In this document: piece after piece, positions 12,501 through 27,500 of the stretch | How positions within the stretch are numbered: position 1 is the stretch's first letter | Layout: each line of letters begins with the position of its first letter | Assembly (NCBI GenBank): GCA_033964015.1 | Contig: CM066923.1 | Coordinates: forward strand, 7,181,978 to 7,245,977 | DNA length: 64,000 nt | Direction of reading: 5' to 3' | DNA from: Scolanthus callimorphus | Taxonomy: Eukaryota > Cnidaria > Anthozoa > Actiniaria > Edwardsiidae | The notes under the pieces: model-generated | The model's database searches: none | What the model was told of the DNA's origin: nothing | The model's input: only the letters and a program-made list of their open reading frames with translations | Program-made: the position numbers and the translations under genes

Positions 12501-15500
12501 CAAAATCTTTTTTGGCGGGAACGCCTTCCTTCATACCCCAGGAGATCGAGGTGTTTTACAATGGACGTAAGTGTAACCTGCGATAGCCGACACCACTTAG
12601 CGCTCGCCAAAGAGACTCTCGCCAAGAGGCGTCTGCGCGCTCAAGCCAAACATTCCATAGTGACATGTACGCATCGCGTGTCTATTTTTATCGTAGCCTG
12701 CGATAGCCGTCACCACTTAGCGCTCGCCAAAAGAGACTCTCGCCAAGAGGCGTCTGCGCACTCAAGCCAAACATTCCATAGTGATGACGTATTTTGACCC
12801 AGATCTGGTCAAAACAATTACCTGGCCAGTTAAATTTGTTTGCGTCTTTTTTCATCCTATTTGAGTTTCTCAACTATAAAGTGCTTTGTGTGCTGAAAAA
12901 AATATTTCGACTAGATATGACTCAAAATGCGTCGTGAAATGTTTGCTTCAGCATGCAGACGCTTCTTTGCTGGGGTCGATTTTGGGAAGTTTGCGCAACT
13001 TTAGGAAACTGCAGGCTGCAGTTCTTTATAGTCTCGAATGAAGTTTAATTTCATTCATAAAAGGCTATTTATATGAATAAAGACATACCTCATTGGGCCG
13101 TTCAATTGTGTCTGTCATTAATATAGTTATATGGCGATAAGTTCGTATAAAATTTCGCGTAAGTTTGTGACGTGATTCTTGTTTTCTTTTTTCAAAAGCT
13201 CTATATAAAGATCCAGGACAGACGTCAGTAGAAATTGGAGCTGCTAACTTCCCTGGCTGGAAAGTCTCCAGTATTAAATTTCAAGTAACGCCTGATAATG
13301 TGTGGTGCAGTGTTACCGGTCCAACCGAGTCAGACATGTGGCTTCGTATCGATCTGGGTTCATATCAGACAATAGAAGGTCTCAAGACCAACGGACTTGG
13401 GTCTAACTATATTAGGAAATACAAGGTCAAGATTTTAAAAGCTGACCAGACGGAGGAATACATCAAGGATACTGCGGACGGCACAGCGTCTACCGATAAA
13501 GTGAGCGTGTTATATGATTATTACAAGTGTCCAAGGCCACTGCAGTTGAACATTTTTACTGTTCTTATTATCAGGTGTTGTGATGTGATGTGATGTGATG
13601 TGATGGTGTGGTGTGACGTGACGTGACGTGACGTGACTTGATGTGATGTGATGTGACGTGGCGTGGCGTGATGTATTGATGGGACGTGATGTAATGATGA
13701 TGGGACGTGATGTAATGATGGGACGTGATGTAATGATGATGGGACGTGATGTAATGATAATGGGACGTGATGTGAGGTGAGGTGATGTAATGATGATGGG
13801 ACGTGATGTAATGATGGGACGTGATGTAATGATGGGACGTGATGTAATGATGATGTGAGGTGAGGTGAGGTGAGGTGAGGTGCGCGTTGCACGTGCTCGT
13901 TTTTAATCACTCGATTTGTTTTATCAGATATTTGAAAGGCAAACGAGGAGCTACGAGACACAGAAGTTCCCTGCTCCAGTGTTAACCAAGGTAATAACAA
14001 TCGTGGCCATAGCATGCCCAGAAAAGTGCTGTATATCAGTGGAAGCTATCAAACGAACTCAAGAATCAGGTTGGTGATCTTTTCTGACCAGATACTGCAC
14101 TTTATTAAAAAAGCATAAAAGAGCTTCAATGAGCGACTAAAAAATAAAGAAATTTAGAAACGTAAGGTCCAAAATAAAAAATAAAAAATAACCAGGACAC
14201 CTGATATATTTTGGCAATAAAGGTGAAATTAGGCTCACTTATTAAAAGTGGTTCAGTTTGTGTCGGTCTGCGATCCTCCCCCACAAACGGCTGGATCAAT
14301 AGTCTCGCGCTCGCTTGTCATTGACGTCGCACTGCATCATGAAGCGAAAATCCTTGGAAAGTCTGTAATTTCCGAAGCCTGTAGTCTGAATAGCCATAAC
14401 ATGTCTGCCTTGAAGCAAATTCTTGAGTGCTGCAACATGAGTCGCGAAAACCTTCAAATTGTGAAAGAATCCAAAGCAGATTTTGCAAGCTCTTCGAAAT
14501 TGGTAACATCGTCCGCTATTGTTTAGCCATTTTTTACCATCCTCGCGCGCCAGGGTCTTCCCCCAAAGAGGAAAAAATACCAGTGATGAGCACAGGAGTT
14601 TGATGTTCGTGTTTCAGTTGTTTTTTTTAATCAAAGCGTCATCGGTTGTCAAGCTAAATGCCAAATGGCAACGGACAATGGTTATGCAAATTTACACCCA
14701 AACTGTAGACTGCATCTAGCCGTTGTTTGGGGGTCGGGCCGCGGGCTCAAGGGCTGGGAATCGAGCCTTAAGCCCGGTGCACACTCGCGACATAACGACA
14801 TAAGAATGTTATGTTGCAACGAAAAAAGCATGGGAAAGTAATTGAAAAAAACGATATTTTCCATGGAACATCATTAGATTACTTCGCCAAAGCAATCTTA
14901 TGTTATCCTTTGTTGAAACCACTAAATTTCGATCGCGTGATATTTTCCTTATGTCGTTATGTCGCTAGTGTGCACCGGGCTTTAGGTGAAATCCACACAA
15001 AAAAACGCCAGTCAGTAGCGAAAGGGACTGAGAATCAGGTTTTCCGTGGATCAGGTTCTCGTGTATTTTTTAATCTGTTTCTTTATTCTATGTTCCCACT
15101 ATAACGGTTCTTTTCTTTCTCTTTTAGATCGCCATATCAAAGTTATTCTCTCGTCTTTTTCCACCGAAGATCCGTCCGAAGATCCGTCCAAAGAATCTTT
15201 CATACAGGTTAACGATGAGCTCTTTGTGTACAATACTACAGAACAGCGCGGTGTAAACATGATTACTATAAGCTCTTTAACTGGTAAGGGCAACATTAAT
15301 GGCAGGGGCGTAGTCAGGTGGAGTGCCGGTTGGTATGGGACGGAGGCAATACAGTAAAGACTCGCATATAAGAACCTAGAATTATCGTATGATATCTCTT
15401 TTGTGTCTAATTATTATTATTATTTTTATTATTAAATGAGAACGAGATATCATACGATTCAAGTATATTCAAAATGGGCAATTCCAGAAAATAAAGGTAC

Positions 15501-18500
15501 CCCCCCCCCCCAAACGGGTGGCATTTGGAAATTCCGATGGGATGGGGGGGGGGGGGGGGGGTTTAAGAGCTCGGAATTCTGATTGCAAGGGGGGGTTTTC
15601 GAAGCTGGATTTCTCTAACCTGCCCGGAATTCTATATGCATGGGGGGTGGGTAAACCATTTTGGAAATTCTGGATGCATGGGGGGGTCAAAAACTAGTGC
15701 CCCCCGTGGGGAGGGTACCTTTATTTTCTGGAATTGCCCAATCTACAGTCTGTAAATTTCAGGCTGAACGTTCTTATAAAAAAGGTTCTTATAAAAAAAG
15801 AGTGTATGCGGGTTTTTAGTGTAGTTTATAGATCAAGATCCCCCTCTGTTTCTCCCTCTTCTCTTGTGTTCCAAAAGCATTCTAAACGCACAAGAGCCGG
15901 CAAGCAGGCTTCACGAACTTTTTAAGATATGCCTGATCAAAGACAAACACGGAAAATATAAGAACCAACTGACTTATCGCGACATGTTGATTGGAATTCC
16001 CTAAATTCGTGAGCTCACTACGCTACCTCAGACATGTATTTAAAGAGCCTGTGCCAGCCGCCATTTTGACAGCAACATACCAAGTCGGAGAAAGCATCCA
16101 TTTCCATCGGCTGATTTAGAGAAATAGAGCAATGTTCTCGATTGAATTTGGTAAATCAATTCTGTTTATGGTGAAATTTCTACACGTAATAGGCCATTTG
16201 CACTAAGTGGGTCACGTGACCCCAACTACCTCTAACGAGATGTTTTGTCAAAATTAATTCCAGAAATACAAAGAACCAATTGATATTTGTCAGAAACACA
16301 AGTTTCAGGTTAAAATCTCTAACCTGGAGCAAATGGCAGCGAGTTGAATTTTCAAGATTGTATTCAGAATGTATGGGACTTGGGTCATGTGACCCAGTTA
16401 GTGCAAATGGCCTATTCACTTTTAATATCGAACGAAAACAATAACAAAAGAGTGGCTGACATGGGCAATTGTCATAATTCATAACTCTACGCCAACTAGC
16501 AAACCGCGATTTGGCTTTGGTCAATCAAAAAAGTGAACAGCTCTGAATGATGTTTTAACTAATAAGGACAAGATAGGCTGCAAAACCAAATTTTCCACCA
16601 TAAAATGCAAACGAAACTGAAAAAAATCCATGGGCCTGTCACGGTTTGATTGACGGAAGCCAAAACGAAGTTTGAATTTTGGAAGTAAGGGAGTTCGGAA
16701 AATTATAAAAAACGCAGATAGGTAATGTGTCAATGAATAAACCAAGTTAACTACGACTTTCTTCTATCTTAGGCGAGGTCAGGAAATATCCGAATTTCTA
16801 CCAAGAAGAAATGGTAGATAGAAATGGAAATGGCTGGAGCAGTAAAGCGATGGAAACGTTCAGAACTCTCCTTCCCGGTTCATTTGTACTCATCATCGCC
16901 CATGGGAAAATGTGTTCACAGGAGTGTAAGCCGCTATCATATCTCATCCCTGGAGCAAAGACCGGAATCTCATTCTCCCACAGCTACGTGTTCATTGGAC
17001 AAGTTGAACTAGAAGACAATGTGCAAACTATCCGCAGCATCTACGAAAAGAACGCACCGTTTCAAAGGAGGATGACATTTGAACATACGTTTGCATTAGA
17101 CAGTAAGTGATCAGTCAGGGATGTTGCTACGAAATGAACCAGAATCTGGCCATGTGGCCATACTTTACTCGGTGGTTAGTCTGTCTGGGTGGTTAGGTGG
17201 TTGTGGTTGTCTGTCGTCTGGTCGACTTGTGGCAAGTCTACCTTATCTGCATGCCATATGATTCATATAATGGTCCTTCTTCAAAAATTGTACGCAAAAG
17301 AATAGCCAAGAAATCGCAAGAGATTGCGCGAGATTAGCGCTCAACCGCTAACCACTCATTTCGCTTCTTCTACAGTGCACAGTTACATCTTTTCCACTGG
17401 AGGCGAGTCCGTGAATTCTCCTGGGGTAGCCATGCTAGAGCAGAGCTCTCCAAACAGTGTAAAGAACAAGTACCTTATCCTAGTATCAACTGGCCAGAAA
17501 ATGTGGTACTTGCCGCTAGATACCATCCCAAGTGTCTGGTCTCAGGTTTTTATCACCTGGAGTCAGGAGAGTGAGCTGCGCTATTATGAGAATGGCACCT
17601 TCAAAAGAGAGGTGGGATTACTATTTGTACGTGGGAGGGGGGGATGCTGATGTTAAACTTAGGACGTGTGTTTGCCGCCAAGTTTAGTCTCAAGAGAAAA
17701 CTTTGTTGCGCACTACAAATGTTGTTGCTCTTGGAACCATGATTCCTCGATGCTTCCCAATTTAGCCACAAGGGGAAAATTTCTTTCCCACTGCAAATTT
17801 TGTCACTGGAATGAAGTTTTTTTTATGTTTTAGCCAAAAGGTAAAACTTTCTGGCGCACTGCAAATTAATTACTTATTACTCACGACAAAACACTGAAAT
17901 CCAGTAGAGGAACTGCCCTTCCTATTCGATTGTCTTGGGTGGAACAGACTTTGCATATCAAGAAAATTTCACCAAATACTCTCGACTTGCCGACGCTCAG
18001 AGCTTCCTTATTAGATAATCCCCCTTATTTGGAAGGTAAGTATCTCAGTTCTCACAGCAAAAAAATACAACTTTTAGATACTAGAGCATGTTATTATTTT
18101 TAATTTTATTTTTTATGATTCTTTCTTCTACAGGCCATGGGTCTATCCATCAATACAACACCATCGCCAGTAAATAGCCTTACAATCGGCTCAGGTTCCT
18201 CGCAATACAGAAACACCTTGAACTCCATTTTACAGATTCTTAACTTCACTGTATGGGACAGAGACATCAGTAGAAACCAAGTCATGACAAGCGCTTCGAA
18301 TAGTACGTATTTTTGTATTTTACAGCTAAAACAGTTGCAGCGCGACCCACGTTTTCAAAAACATTAAATTATGTTTTGACTTTTGACTATGCCGTCAAAC
18401 TATCTGAGCCAATCAAACTATCTGAGCCAAAGAAACTATTGCCCTGTTTCGCCTAGTGCAGTCAACTGGCTTCCATCACAACTAAAACCAGACAACGTCG

Positions 18501-21500
18501 CGACGGAAAGCCAGGTGACTGCACTAGGCGAAACAGGTGATTATAGCAAGAGAAAACATTCCTCTCAACCAATCAGCGCGCGGATTTTTATATAATCACT
18601 TGAGTAACTATACTAATAAAAAATATTACCTAACTCTGAGCAACCAACCGTAAACTTCGAGGTTTTTGATAGACGTTTGACTTACGGAAACAAATCGCGG
18701 TTTTGTGCCCTGGGCGGCGAGTTCCTAGCCTGAATTTTCAACCTTCCTTTTTTCCGTGCACTCCAACAAACACTCTTTGCGGGGAAAATACGGCTTGACA
18801 CATCCAAAAGCGTGCCCAGATAGCGTGATTCTCAAGATTTTGAGAATGGGAGTGTGCTTGGTGAGTTTCTTAATGAACTATAATATGCACAATGGTCTAG
18901 CCTGCTAGCAGGTGTTATGGTTGGCTTTTTTTTAGGTCGTTTTACGGCGAGAAAAGAGCGAGAATCCCGACGCGGGCGCTATCTTGGACGGGTCAAAAAT
19001 TCGGTCTGGGGCGGACCCGTCCAAGATGGCGCCCGCGTCGGGATTCTCGCTCGTTTCTCGCCGTAAAACCACCTAAAAAAAGCCAACCAACGCCTGCTAG
19101 CAGGCTATGACCAAAGCGAACTAACCGTCATTCTCGAACCCAGAGCTCGCCTCCCCCGCGAGGTGATACGAGCCGGGGAGCTCTGTGTTCAAGAATGACT
19201 AGCCGTTCTGTGGGCTGCCATGAATCTGCCTATGAGTGTAATTCGCTTGGTCAAGAAAGTTGGTCAAAGAAATCTCTTTCCATTATCAGTAGCGTCTTGG
19301 CTGAGACACGCTTTTATGATTAATCAGACATATATGAAATGAACTGTTTCTCTTCTGTTTCAGTATACATGACACAGATTGGGAAAGGACTTACAAATAA
19401 AAACATGTCTATGGAATTCAATGCGTGGAGGAACCACATAGAGTGTACCCCTTCGAGCGACACAGGCCCCTGTACTACAATTCGTGAGTGTGAGCGACAC
19501 TTTAGAGGAGGGAATTGCTCCCAGGGGCGTATGCCGTTGCGGTGGAAGCGCATGATGATACTTATGATAGGGAGCCGTCCCCTTTCCTCCAATAATACTG
19601 ACAGTTGCCAACAACAATAAGCAAATAACCAGATATCATATCCATATTCTAACAGTTTGCTTGGTGAATTCTTACGAAAAATACTAGAAAACGTGTAGAA
19701 ACAGAGGGCGGAAGTTGAATCGGCGAGACTGTCGTAGCTGGTGTGATATATAGGCTTAGCTCTGATTGGCAGATAGTAGTTGGGGTAAACTTAAAGCTTC
19801 AATTTGATTGGTCCATATTCCCCACGTGATTCTCATCTAGACCTTTTCACCCCGTGACGTTGATCAGACGTGAAGGTAGGAAGAGGCAACGAACTCTACC
19901 GTAGCGGATGAGAATCAGACTGCTCTCCACAGGGTACCCGACTAACTTTCCTTTTAGACCATGATACGCGTAACGTTGATCAGACGTGCAGGTAGGAAGG
20001 GTAAACGTACTCTACCGTAGCGGATGAGAACCAGGCTGCTCTCCACAGGGTACCCGACTAACCTTCCTTTTAGACCATGATACGCGTAACGTTGATCAGA
20101 CGCGAAGGTAGGAAGTGTAAACGTACTCTACCGTAGCGGGTGATAATCAGGCTGCTCTCCACAGGGTACCCGACTTTTAGACCATGATACGCGTAACGTT
20201 GATCAGACGCGAAAGTAGGAAGGGTAAACGTACTCTACCGTAGCGGGTGATAATCAGGCTAGATGTTGTACCTTTTGTAGCGCAAAGCCCTGGCTAAACT
20301 AGGACACATGTAGCGCGCAACATTGTAGCCGGACACATGTTTCCTTCATGTTTCCCAGTTTAGCCACGCGAGAAACATTGTTGCGCGCGACAAATTTTGT
20401 GGCCAAGACACAAAGAAATGTTTCTTCGCAAGACAAGAAACATTTGATGTGTCCGAGACACGCGTGCGATGTTTCCTAGTTTAGCCACTCGGGGAAACAC
20501 GCAGGACACAAATGTTGCGCGCTACATGTATCTTAGTTTAGCCATAGCTTAAAGCCCTAGCTAAACTAGGACACATGTAGCGCGCAACATTGTAGCCGGA
20601 CACATGTTTCCCAGGGCCACGTGAGATGCATTATTGCGCGCGAAATTTTTTAAAGCCGGGACACAAAGAAATGTTTCATCGCGTGCGATGTTTCCTAGTT
20701 AGCCACTCGGGGAAACATACAGGACACAAATGTTGCGCGCTACATGTGTTCTAGTTTAGCCGTAGCTTAACACTTATTAAGTAAGACTGACGCAAACTTA
20801 TTATTTTTCAGCGTACATTTACATGGAAGCGTCGTATCCCAGACAAAAGGGAGACAATGCCGTGATGTTTACCGAGCCGATTCTGCCTATTTATTCCTGT
20901 TTGAGGCTCTCCTATCACATGAATGGGCAAAACATGGGGAGACTTAATGTTTACATGACTAACAAAAAAGGAACATTTTACTGTGGCACAGAGCTAGCGA
21001 TGCAGGAAATAACTTTGTTTCTGTTCAAGTGCCGATTGTAACAGATCGTGCTTACATTGTAAGTATTATGTTCTAATCTATGCAATTATAAGCTGTATTA
21101 GTATACGACTTTGACATCATTTTACCATGTAATTAGGTCAAACTCGATTGCCGATACCTAGCCGTGTTATAAGCGAAAAGTCCAGCCTGATCCCACGCGC
21201 GTTCCTCGTATGCAATGAAAAGGTAAACCGCTGAATGAATATGCGCGGGCTCACACACTGTGACGTCGCGCTTCTACCAAAGGAAGCCCGGTCAGAGCGC
21301 CAGGGAATAGGCCGTATTACACATTTGAAAGCCGTTTACGCCATTTCTCCAAATTAGCTGACTGGCCCTTAATGTCTCGTTTTCATATAATTATTCTTTT
21401 CTTGTATATTCATTCAAGCTCAAAGACAAAAAGCCTAATTTCATGAGAGTGAAGCAACAAGGGCCAATGGAACAAAAAGTCGCCATTTTGGAAAAAGGTC

Positions 21501-24500
21501 TATTACACTGTAGCAAACAGGTTACGGACCAGGGGGCCGTTTCTCGAAACGCCCGAGAATTCTCGGGCCCGAAAAGTTTGTTTTCAAATGTTAATAGTTT
21601 GATCCCCAAGTTTTTCGTTTTCTTTTCTATCCTGATGATTTAAATAGTCTACAACTTCCTATCCGTGAATATGTATACTGTTTACGTCTCAAAAAAGAAA
21701 TTTTCGATTTCATTCAAAACCCTAAATCGAAGAAAAATCACCCGAAAAGTCTCGGGAGGTAAGTTGCTCCCGAAAACTTTCCATTGTTTTTCACCCGAGT
21801 TTTTCGCGTGCACGAAAAATTCGGTTTAAACTAACGTAATTCTATAAATGCTATAGAATATAAATAACTACGAAAAGGGAGTTATAGACTATTCAAATAA
21901 GCAGGGTAGAAAAGAAAACGAAATACTTTTTGATAAATCCATAAAAATTTCAAAACAAAGTTATCGGGCCCGAGAATTCTCGAGCGTTTCGAGAAACGGG
22001 CGCCAGTTTTACGGTACATTTGAATGGCTTCCCGATCGTTTTGTAGTAGAAATTGTGTGTTATCGAGTGCTTCATGTAATTTGCTATGGGAACCTAGTGA
22101 TTTAAGAACCTACAGACTGAATACCCAAATATATAAGAAGCTATTCGGCCTGACAAAGAAAAATAGGTTCTTATATAGAAAAAGCACTCAAGTTTTGATG
22201 ATCAAAATACGGGATTTTAATTGTTAGTTTTTTTAGTGTACTCTTTTGTGTACTTACTAATAAAATATTCATTCCATAAAGCTATACTGTATTAAAACAT
22301 TTTTTTTTCATAAGGCATAATATAAAAAAAGGACTGTTCTTTTGGACATTGGCACATTAAGTACTTTTGTAGTTCCCCTAATGCTATCACTTCAACAACT
22401 TTTGCAAATAAGAACCTAATGAGCCTGTCTTTGGAAAAACTACCCCAAAACATAAGAACCTGTTCAGTCTGAACTCTATAAAGCCTGGTGCACACTTGCG
22501 ACATAACGACATAAGAAAAATGTCACGCGAACAAAATTTAGTGGTTTCAAAACGTTGAAGTCGACAAAAAAACATAAGATTGCTTTGGTGAAGTAATCTA
22601 ACGAAGATCCATAGAAAATATTGATTGTTTCAATTATTTTCCCGTGCTTTTTACGTTGCAACATAAGGTCCTTATGTCGTTATGTCGCTAGTGTGCACCG
22701 GGCTTAATTCTAGATTCTTATACGAGTGTTTTTACTGTATCACGTACGAATCTTGAATCTTGAAAGATCGCAAGATCAACACGTTGTTCTTACCTATATT
22801 TTGCTATGTATTGTCTTTCAGTTGAGTTTCGAGGGAATAGTCGGCGATGGGTATCTTGGAGACATAGCTGTCGGGACAATACGAGTTTCTAATTCCTTTC
22901 CTTGCCCTCGTCTGCCGACACCTGTGGAACGAACAAGTGCAGGTTAGATTATTTGAGCATTGGCTAAACAAGGGAACAAACCTTGGAAGCATTTTGCGCG
23001 CACATATTTTTCAGGATTTTTCTCGTTTATAATACTACTACTGCTGCTGCTGCTGCTGCTAACAAAAACGATAACGATAACGATAACAATCGGATTCCAC
23101 TTGGTGTACGCAAATCGGATTCCACTAGGTGTAGTACGCAAATCGGATTCCACTAGGTGTACGCAAATCGGATTCCACTAAGTAGCTCTTGATTCCACTA
23201 GGTGTACGCAAATCGGATTCCACTAGGTGGCTCTTCTTCCGTTGCGGGACCTACGGTTTAACGTCCTTATCCGAGAAGACGTGAAGGTCTAACCATTTGC
23301 AGATGTTAGAGCAAAGGCAGCACCTTCTCCTCAATAATTTAGAAATGACCCTGAATGTTGGTCGGGCTAGGGTTTGAACTCCCAACCTCCCGCACATAAG
23401 CCCGGCGCTCTACCACTGCGCTAACCGGTCGGCGGTTGAAGACCGCCGACGTCCGACGTTCAGACGCTGTGATTTGAAGCGCGATTTATGCGAGGATCTT
23501 ACGGTGATGCCAGTCGCGCGGTGTGAACGCTTATGGTGGAGCGGAGATCTTCTCCATTCGTCAGACAGGCTATATACACCTGCATCGATTTTTGTTTTAC
23601 TTTTATCAGCTAATAAACCCACCTAATCAGGAAATACAGTAAATCTGTGCAAAAAGTTCCCGAAAATGGGGGGACGCAGCCCCAAAGCCCCTTCCCTAAA
23701 TCCCCCTGCGCACCTTGAAATGTAACAGGGAACGCACTTCACTGATTCATTAATATTTCTAATATATTTCTTTTTTCTGTTCACAGTCTTCAATTCAGAC
23801 ATCATGGGTTACCTTCAAGATTACAGTTCCATATTAAACAAGATGCTGATCAACTCTCTTCCTGCTATGTCCAATAAAGTGTGGTCACGGTGTTTTATAG
23901 GTAAAACCCTGGGGGACGGAGACATGCAGAAAATAATGAGTTGCATATCTACTGCTCCGTCTCTGCTCCTTATACGATCCGATAATGGGCACATTTACGG
24001 CGGGTTATTGAAAAACTACGAAATGTTCAAGGAAACCAAAGGTAAGAACCTGAATAGAGCAGATTTCGTATGACTGTGAAAAGTGCCGTGAAAGAGTTGT
24101 GCCGCGCCGCGACCGTGACCGTACCGTGACTACGCGGTTTCATTCCGTGTCTACAGCAGGCCAGGTTCGGTACCGCCACCGCGACAGTACCGCGCCGTGT
24201 CACGGCACTTTTCACAGTCATACGAAATCTGCTCTATCGAATAAATTCATTAACAATCATCAGGCCGAAGGAAGAATAAGGTATTGATTCAGAGGCATAG
24301 GGAGGAGAGGACGTATTTTTGTAAACCCTGGATACATGTAATGAGAGGTACCAGCTAGAGGTCTTCATTTTGTTATTAGTATATACCAAATCAGCGAATA
24401 GTCTGCGCTCTATTTGGTTCCTGAAAGAGTAGATATCCAACATTATTATTCAGCACATGCACTGCCCAAATATGGTCATTGGAACGCCAATAGCTGTCTT

Positions 24501-27500
24501 CTGTACATGACATATATACTGTGATATCCGTCTCTGAGGGAAATATGATGTCGGGACTACGTCCCTCGTCGGCTAAGTATCAGACAATATTCTGCGCAAT
24601 CTCGCAGGATAATGTTTAACTATTTCCTGTTTTGAGAAAATTATCAAAATGGCGTCTGGTTTCGCGAGCGACACTGCGTTTTGAATCTTAATCCGCCGTA
24701 TTTTATTCTGCTGAACTGGTATACATTTACTATCCCCCTCAGGGTCAACGCTTCGCGTCTCGGTATATATCTACCACTATTCACCTCCCCTTCCCCTTCA
24801 AAGTACAAAGGTTGTGGTGCTATCGAGAGTTTGAGTGCATGGCGGAAGGCTGCCTAGCGTCTAGCCACACGAGATGTGGCAGTCATTCATTGCACATACA
24901 TAGCACCCTATTTCTCATGAACGCATGTATCTTTTTAATTTGCAGTTGACACTCCTGGAGCTAATGTCCCGTTCACAAATAGAGAGACTTTATTATTCCA
25001 CTTCTCCAATTCAAACGGCTGGGGTTATCGTCCTAAACCTGAAGGGTTTTTTGTAAAAGGAAAGGACGGGTTCCGATTTGCGAATGACCTCAAGTACACA
25101 GTGAATGGTGTCTCCATTAACTTCAACACCAACTACTATCTCAGCTACTCCTCTGTGAAGCCCGCAAACGAGACGATTGAAGCTAATCTATCAAAGGGAT
25201 CTTACTGGACAGAGCTACTTATTCTCAATGGTAGGTATCTGATACTTTTTTAAATAATTGACGCGTTTTAATCCACCAGGATTCCTTTCAGGCTGGGAAA
25301 TGTCCATACTTTGAAAATGGGCACAATTTCGCAGTAGTAGTCAGTGGCCGTCAATCAAAAACGCTTACCCGATTAACACGTCGGTAATCAACAGTATTAA
25401 TATCCGGGATTTAATGTCTTATTTTAAAGGGAGGCTGTCACGCAACTGCGCAGCTGTTCTGCTCATCTCAAAACAAAGAAGTATCGTCCCGTAACGATGG
25501 CCAGCGAAGGCGTGAAAACCACGAAAACAATCCGTTTTAATCTCGCTATTTCTCGATCCATCCGAACAAATGTTTACGTTTAACATATTCTTCAATAGTT
25601 TTCTGATAGGATGGTCTAAATAGTTTTGCTCAGTGATCGTTCCTGGAGCATGCGCGTATCGTGACAGCCTCCCTTTAATAAACTTAATTAATATAACTGA
25701 GCTTTATGATGTGTTTTGCATTTTTAAGTTTTATCGATTTTATGATTTTAATGTTTGTTATGTATTTTCGAATAGAATAGATAAAAGTTTGAAACTCCTA
25801 CGGCTCGTGAGTTTCAAACTTTTCTCGTTTTTACCCGACATCCCTCGTGCGTTTATCAAATTAAAAACCACAGCCGTCCGCTTGTTATTGCTTAAATATA
25901 GTGGAGCGTCGCTGCGCGAAGCGCGCCAGCGGATGCTCCGTAAGAGAATAACGTATGTATGGATGTGATTTTTGAGCGGACGTGCGGTGTCCGTCCGACG
26001 TCCCTGTACCACCACAGGGCTCTCATCAAGGAAAAAATTTTTAATATCTCGAGAACGGAACATCGCTAGGTGACCAAACGTGGGCGTGAAGTTATGTTAG
26101 AGACAAGGGGGTGCACCATCAAAGTCACGTGGCATGACGTCATCAAAATTAGAAAAGTCGATACTTCGATGACAGTGATCATTTATTCGAGCTCCGCTTT
26201 TAGGCACTGCAATCTATATATTCATTGTCGTTATCATTATTATTTTTAGGTACGACATGCACTCAGCAGCTCCTTCTTGGTCAATATTGTGATGAAACTA
26301 TTGGAAAAATACGCTGTGATGACAACCTTAGAGACGTGGAAAGATGTTATGGTTAGTGGTAACCCGTGCAAATCACCCTTGTTGTGCAATCTAGGGAGTT
26401 TACAGTAAACTGGACATCATTAAATATGCCTTTCATTCCATGCCTTTATCGTTATTCAAACAGCAGAGATTTAAGAGCAAATATTTACGCTTACTAGGAG
26501 CGTGATGACGTCAAGTCAGGCACAAAATAAATTCATCTCCCATATCTCGGCAGCAAATACTCCCGGGGGGAGGGGGGGGGGAGACTCCCATATTTTTTAG
26601 TCGGGGATGATCGTCGGAAATTTTCAGTTTAACCCCTAAAAGATACCCACATGGCGGGCCATGGCGTGGCTCAAAAAAATTATTACCCTAAAAGATACCC
26701 CTAAAAGATAAGGTCTTATGTGCCAAGTAGGCGCGAAGAACACAGGTAACAGGTGAAAGATACCCATCAATAAATTTCCGTGTTTCTTTCTAATTTATCG
26801 TCTTCTCATCGAATAATCTCTCTTTCTTACACGGTTTTTTAGAAGCACCATCATGGGAAAAAACAATTTAAACACAGTTTCGGCCCTGATACCAATCTCC
26901 CTAAAATTTATTGAAGATCACGATCACCCCTAAAAGAGACCAAACCACCGTGATTTTAACCCCTAAAAGATACGACGATCACCCCCGACCAAAAATATGG
27001 GAGTCCCCCCCGGGCAAATACTTCAAGAATTGAAATTGTTAATAGCTCAGGTGAGGTTCTTGGGAGTACTCGATTCTTTCGCACAAGCTTTAAATCATGT
27101 AAAACTGTTACCCTTTCTCGCTGGTCTCATTGTGATCATCTAAGTTATGGGAAGGAGATGGCGAGGCAAGTGATTAGATGAAAACGAAGCTGGAGGAGGG
27201 TTGGTGGGAACAGGGAAGAAAGGCGCCGCCAAGGCCCCTGGAGCATAAAGAGATGAAAACACAACCAATGAAAGTACCAGGACGGTAGACGCGCCCCGCT
27301 TGCACGAGTAGAGCCAACACTAGATGGTGGATATGTTAATGAGTCAGTGCCTCATATACACACTAATGACACCAGTGAGACAGGTCATCAGATACTGCGC
27401 TTAGAAGATGTTACCAGACCTGGCGTTATTCAGTTTGCATAAAAATTTACAGAGCCATATCTCTTGATATTGAGCCAAAATGAACGGTAAACATATTCAT

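Noticed and set aside
13521..14015. Minus-strand frame rich in LHHVPS
   Set aside because: It arises from the GGGACGTGATGTAATGAT satellite and covers exon 7 in antisense.
23360..23435. Functional tRNA gene
   Set aside because: A and B boxes are present, but the acceptor stem and anticodon arm do not pair well and similar pieces recur, so a SINE is more likely.
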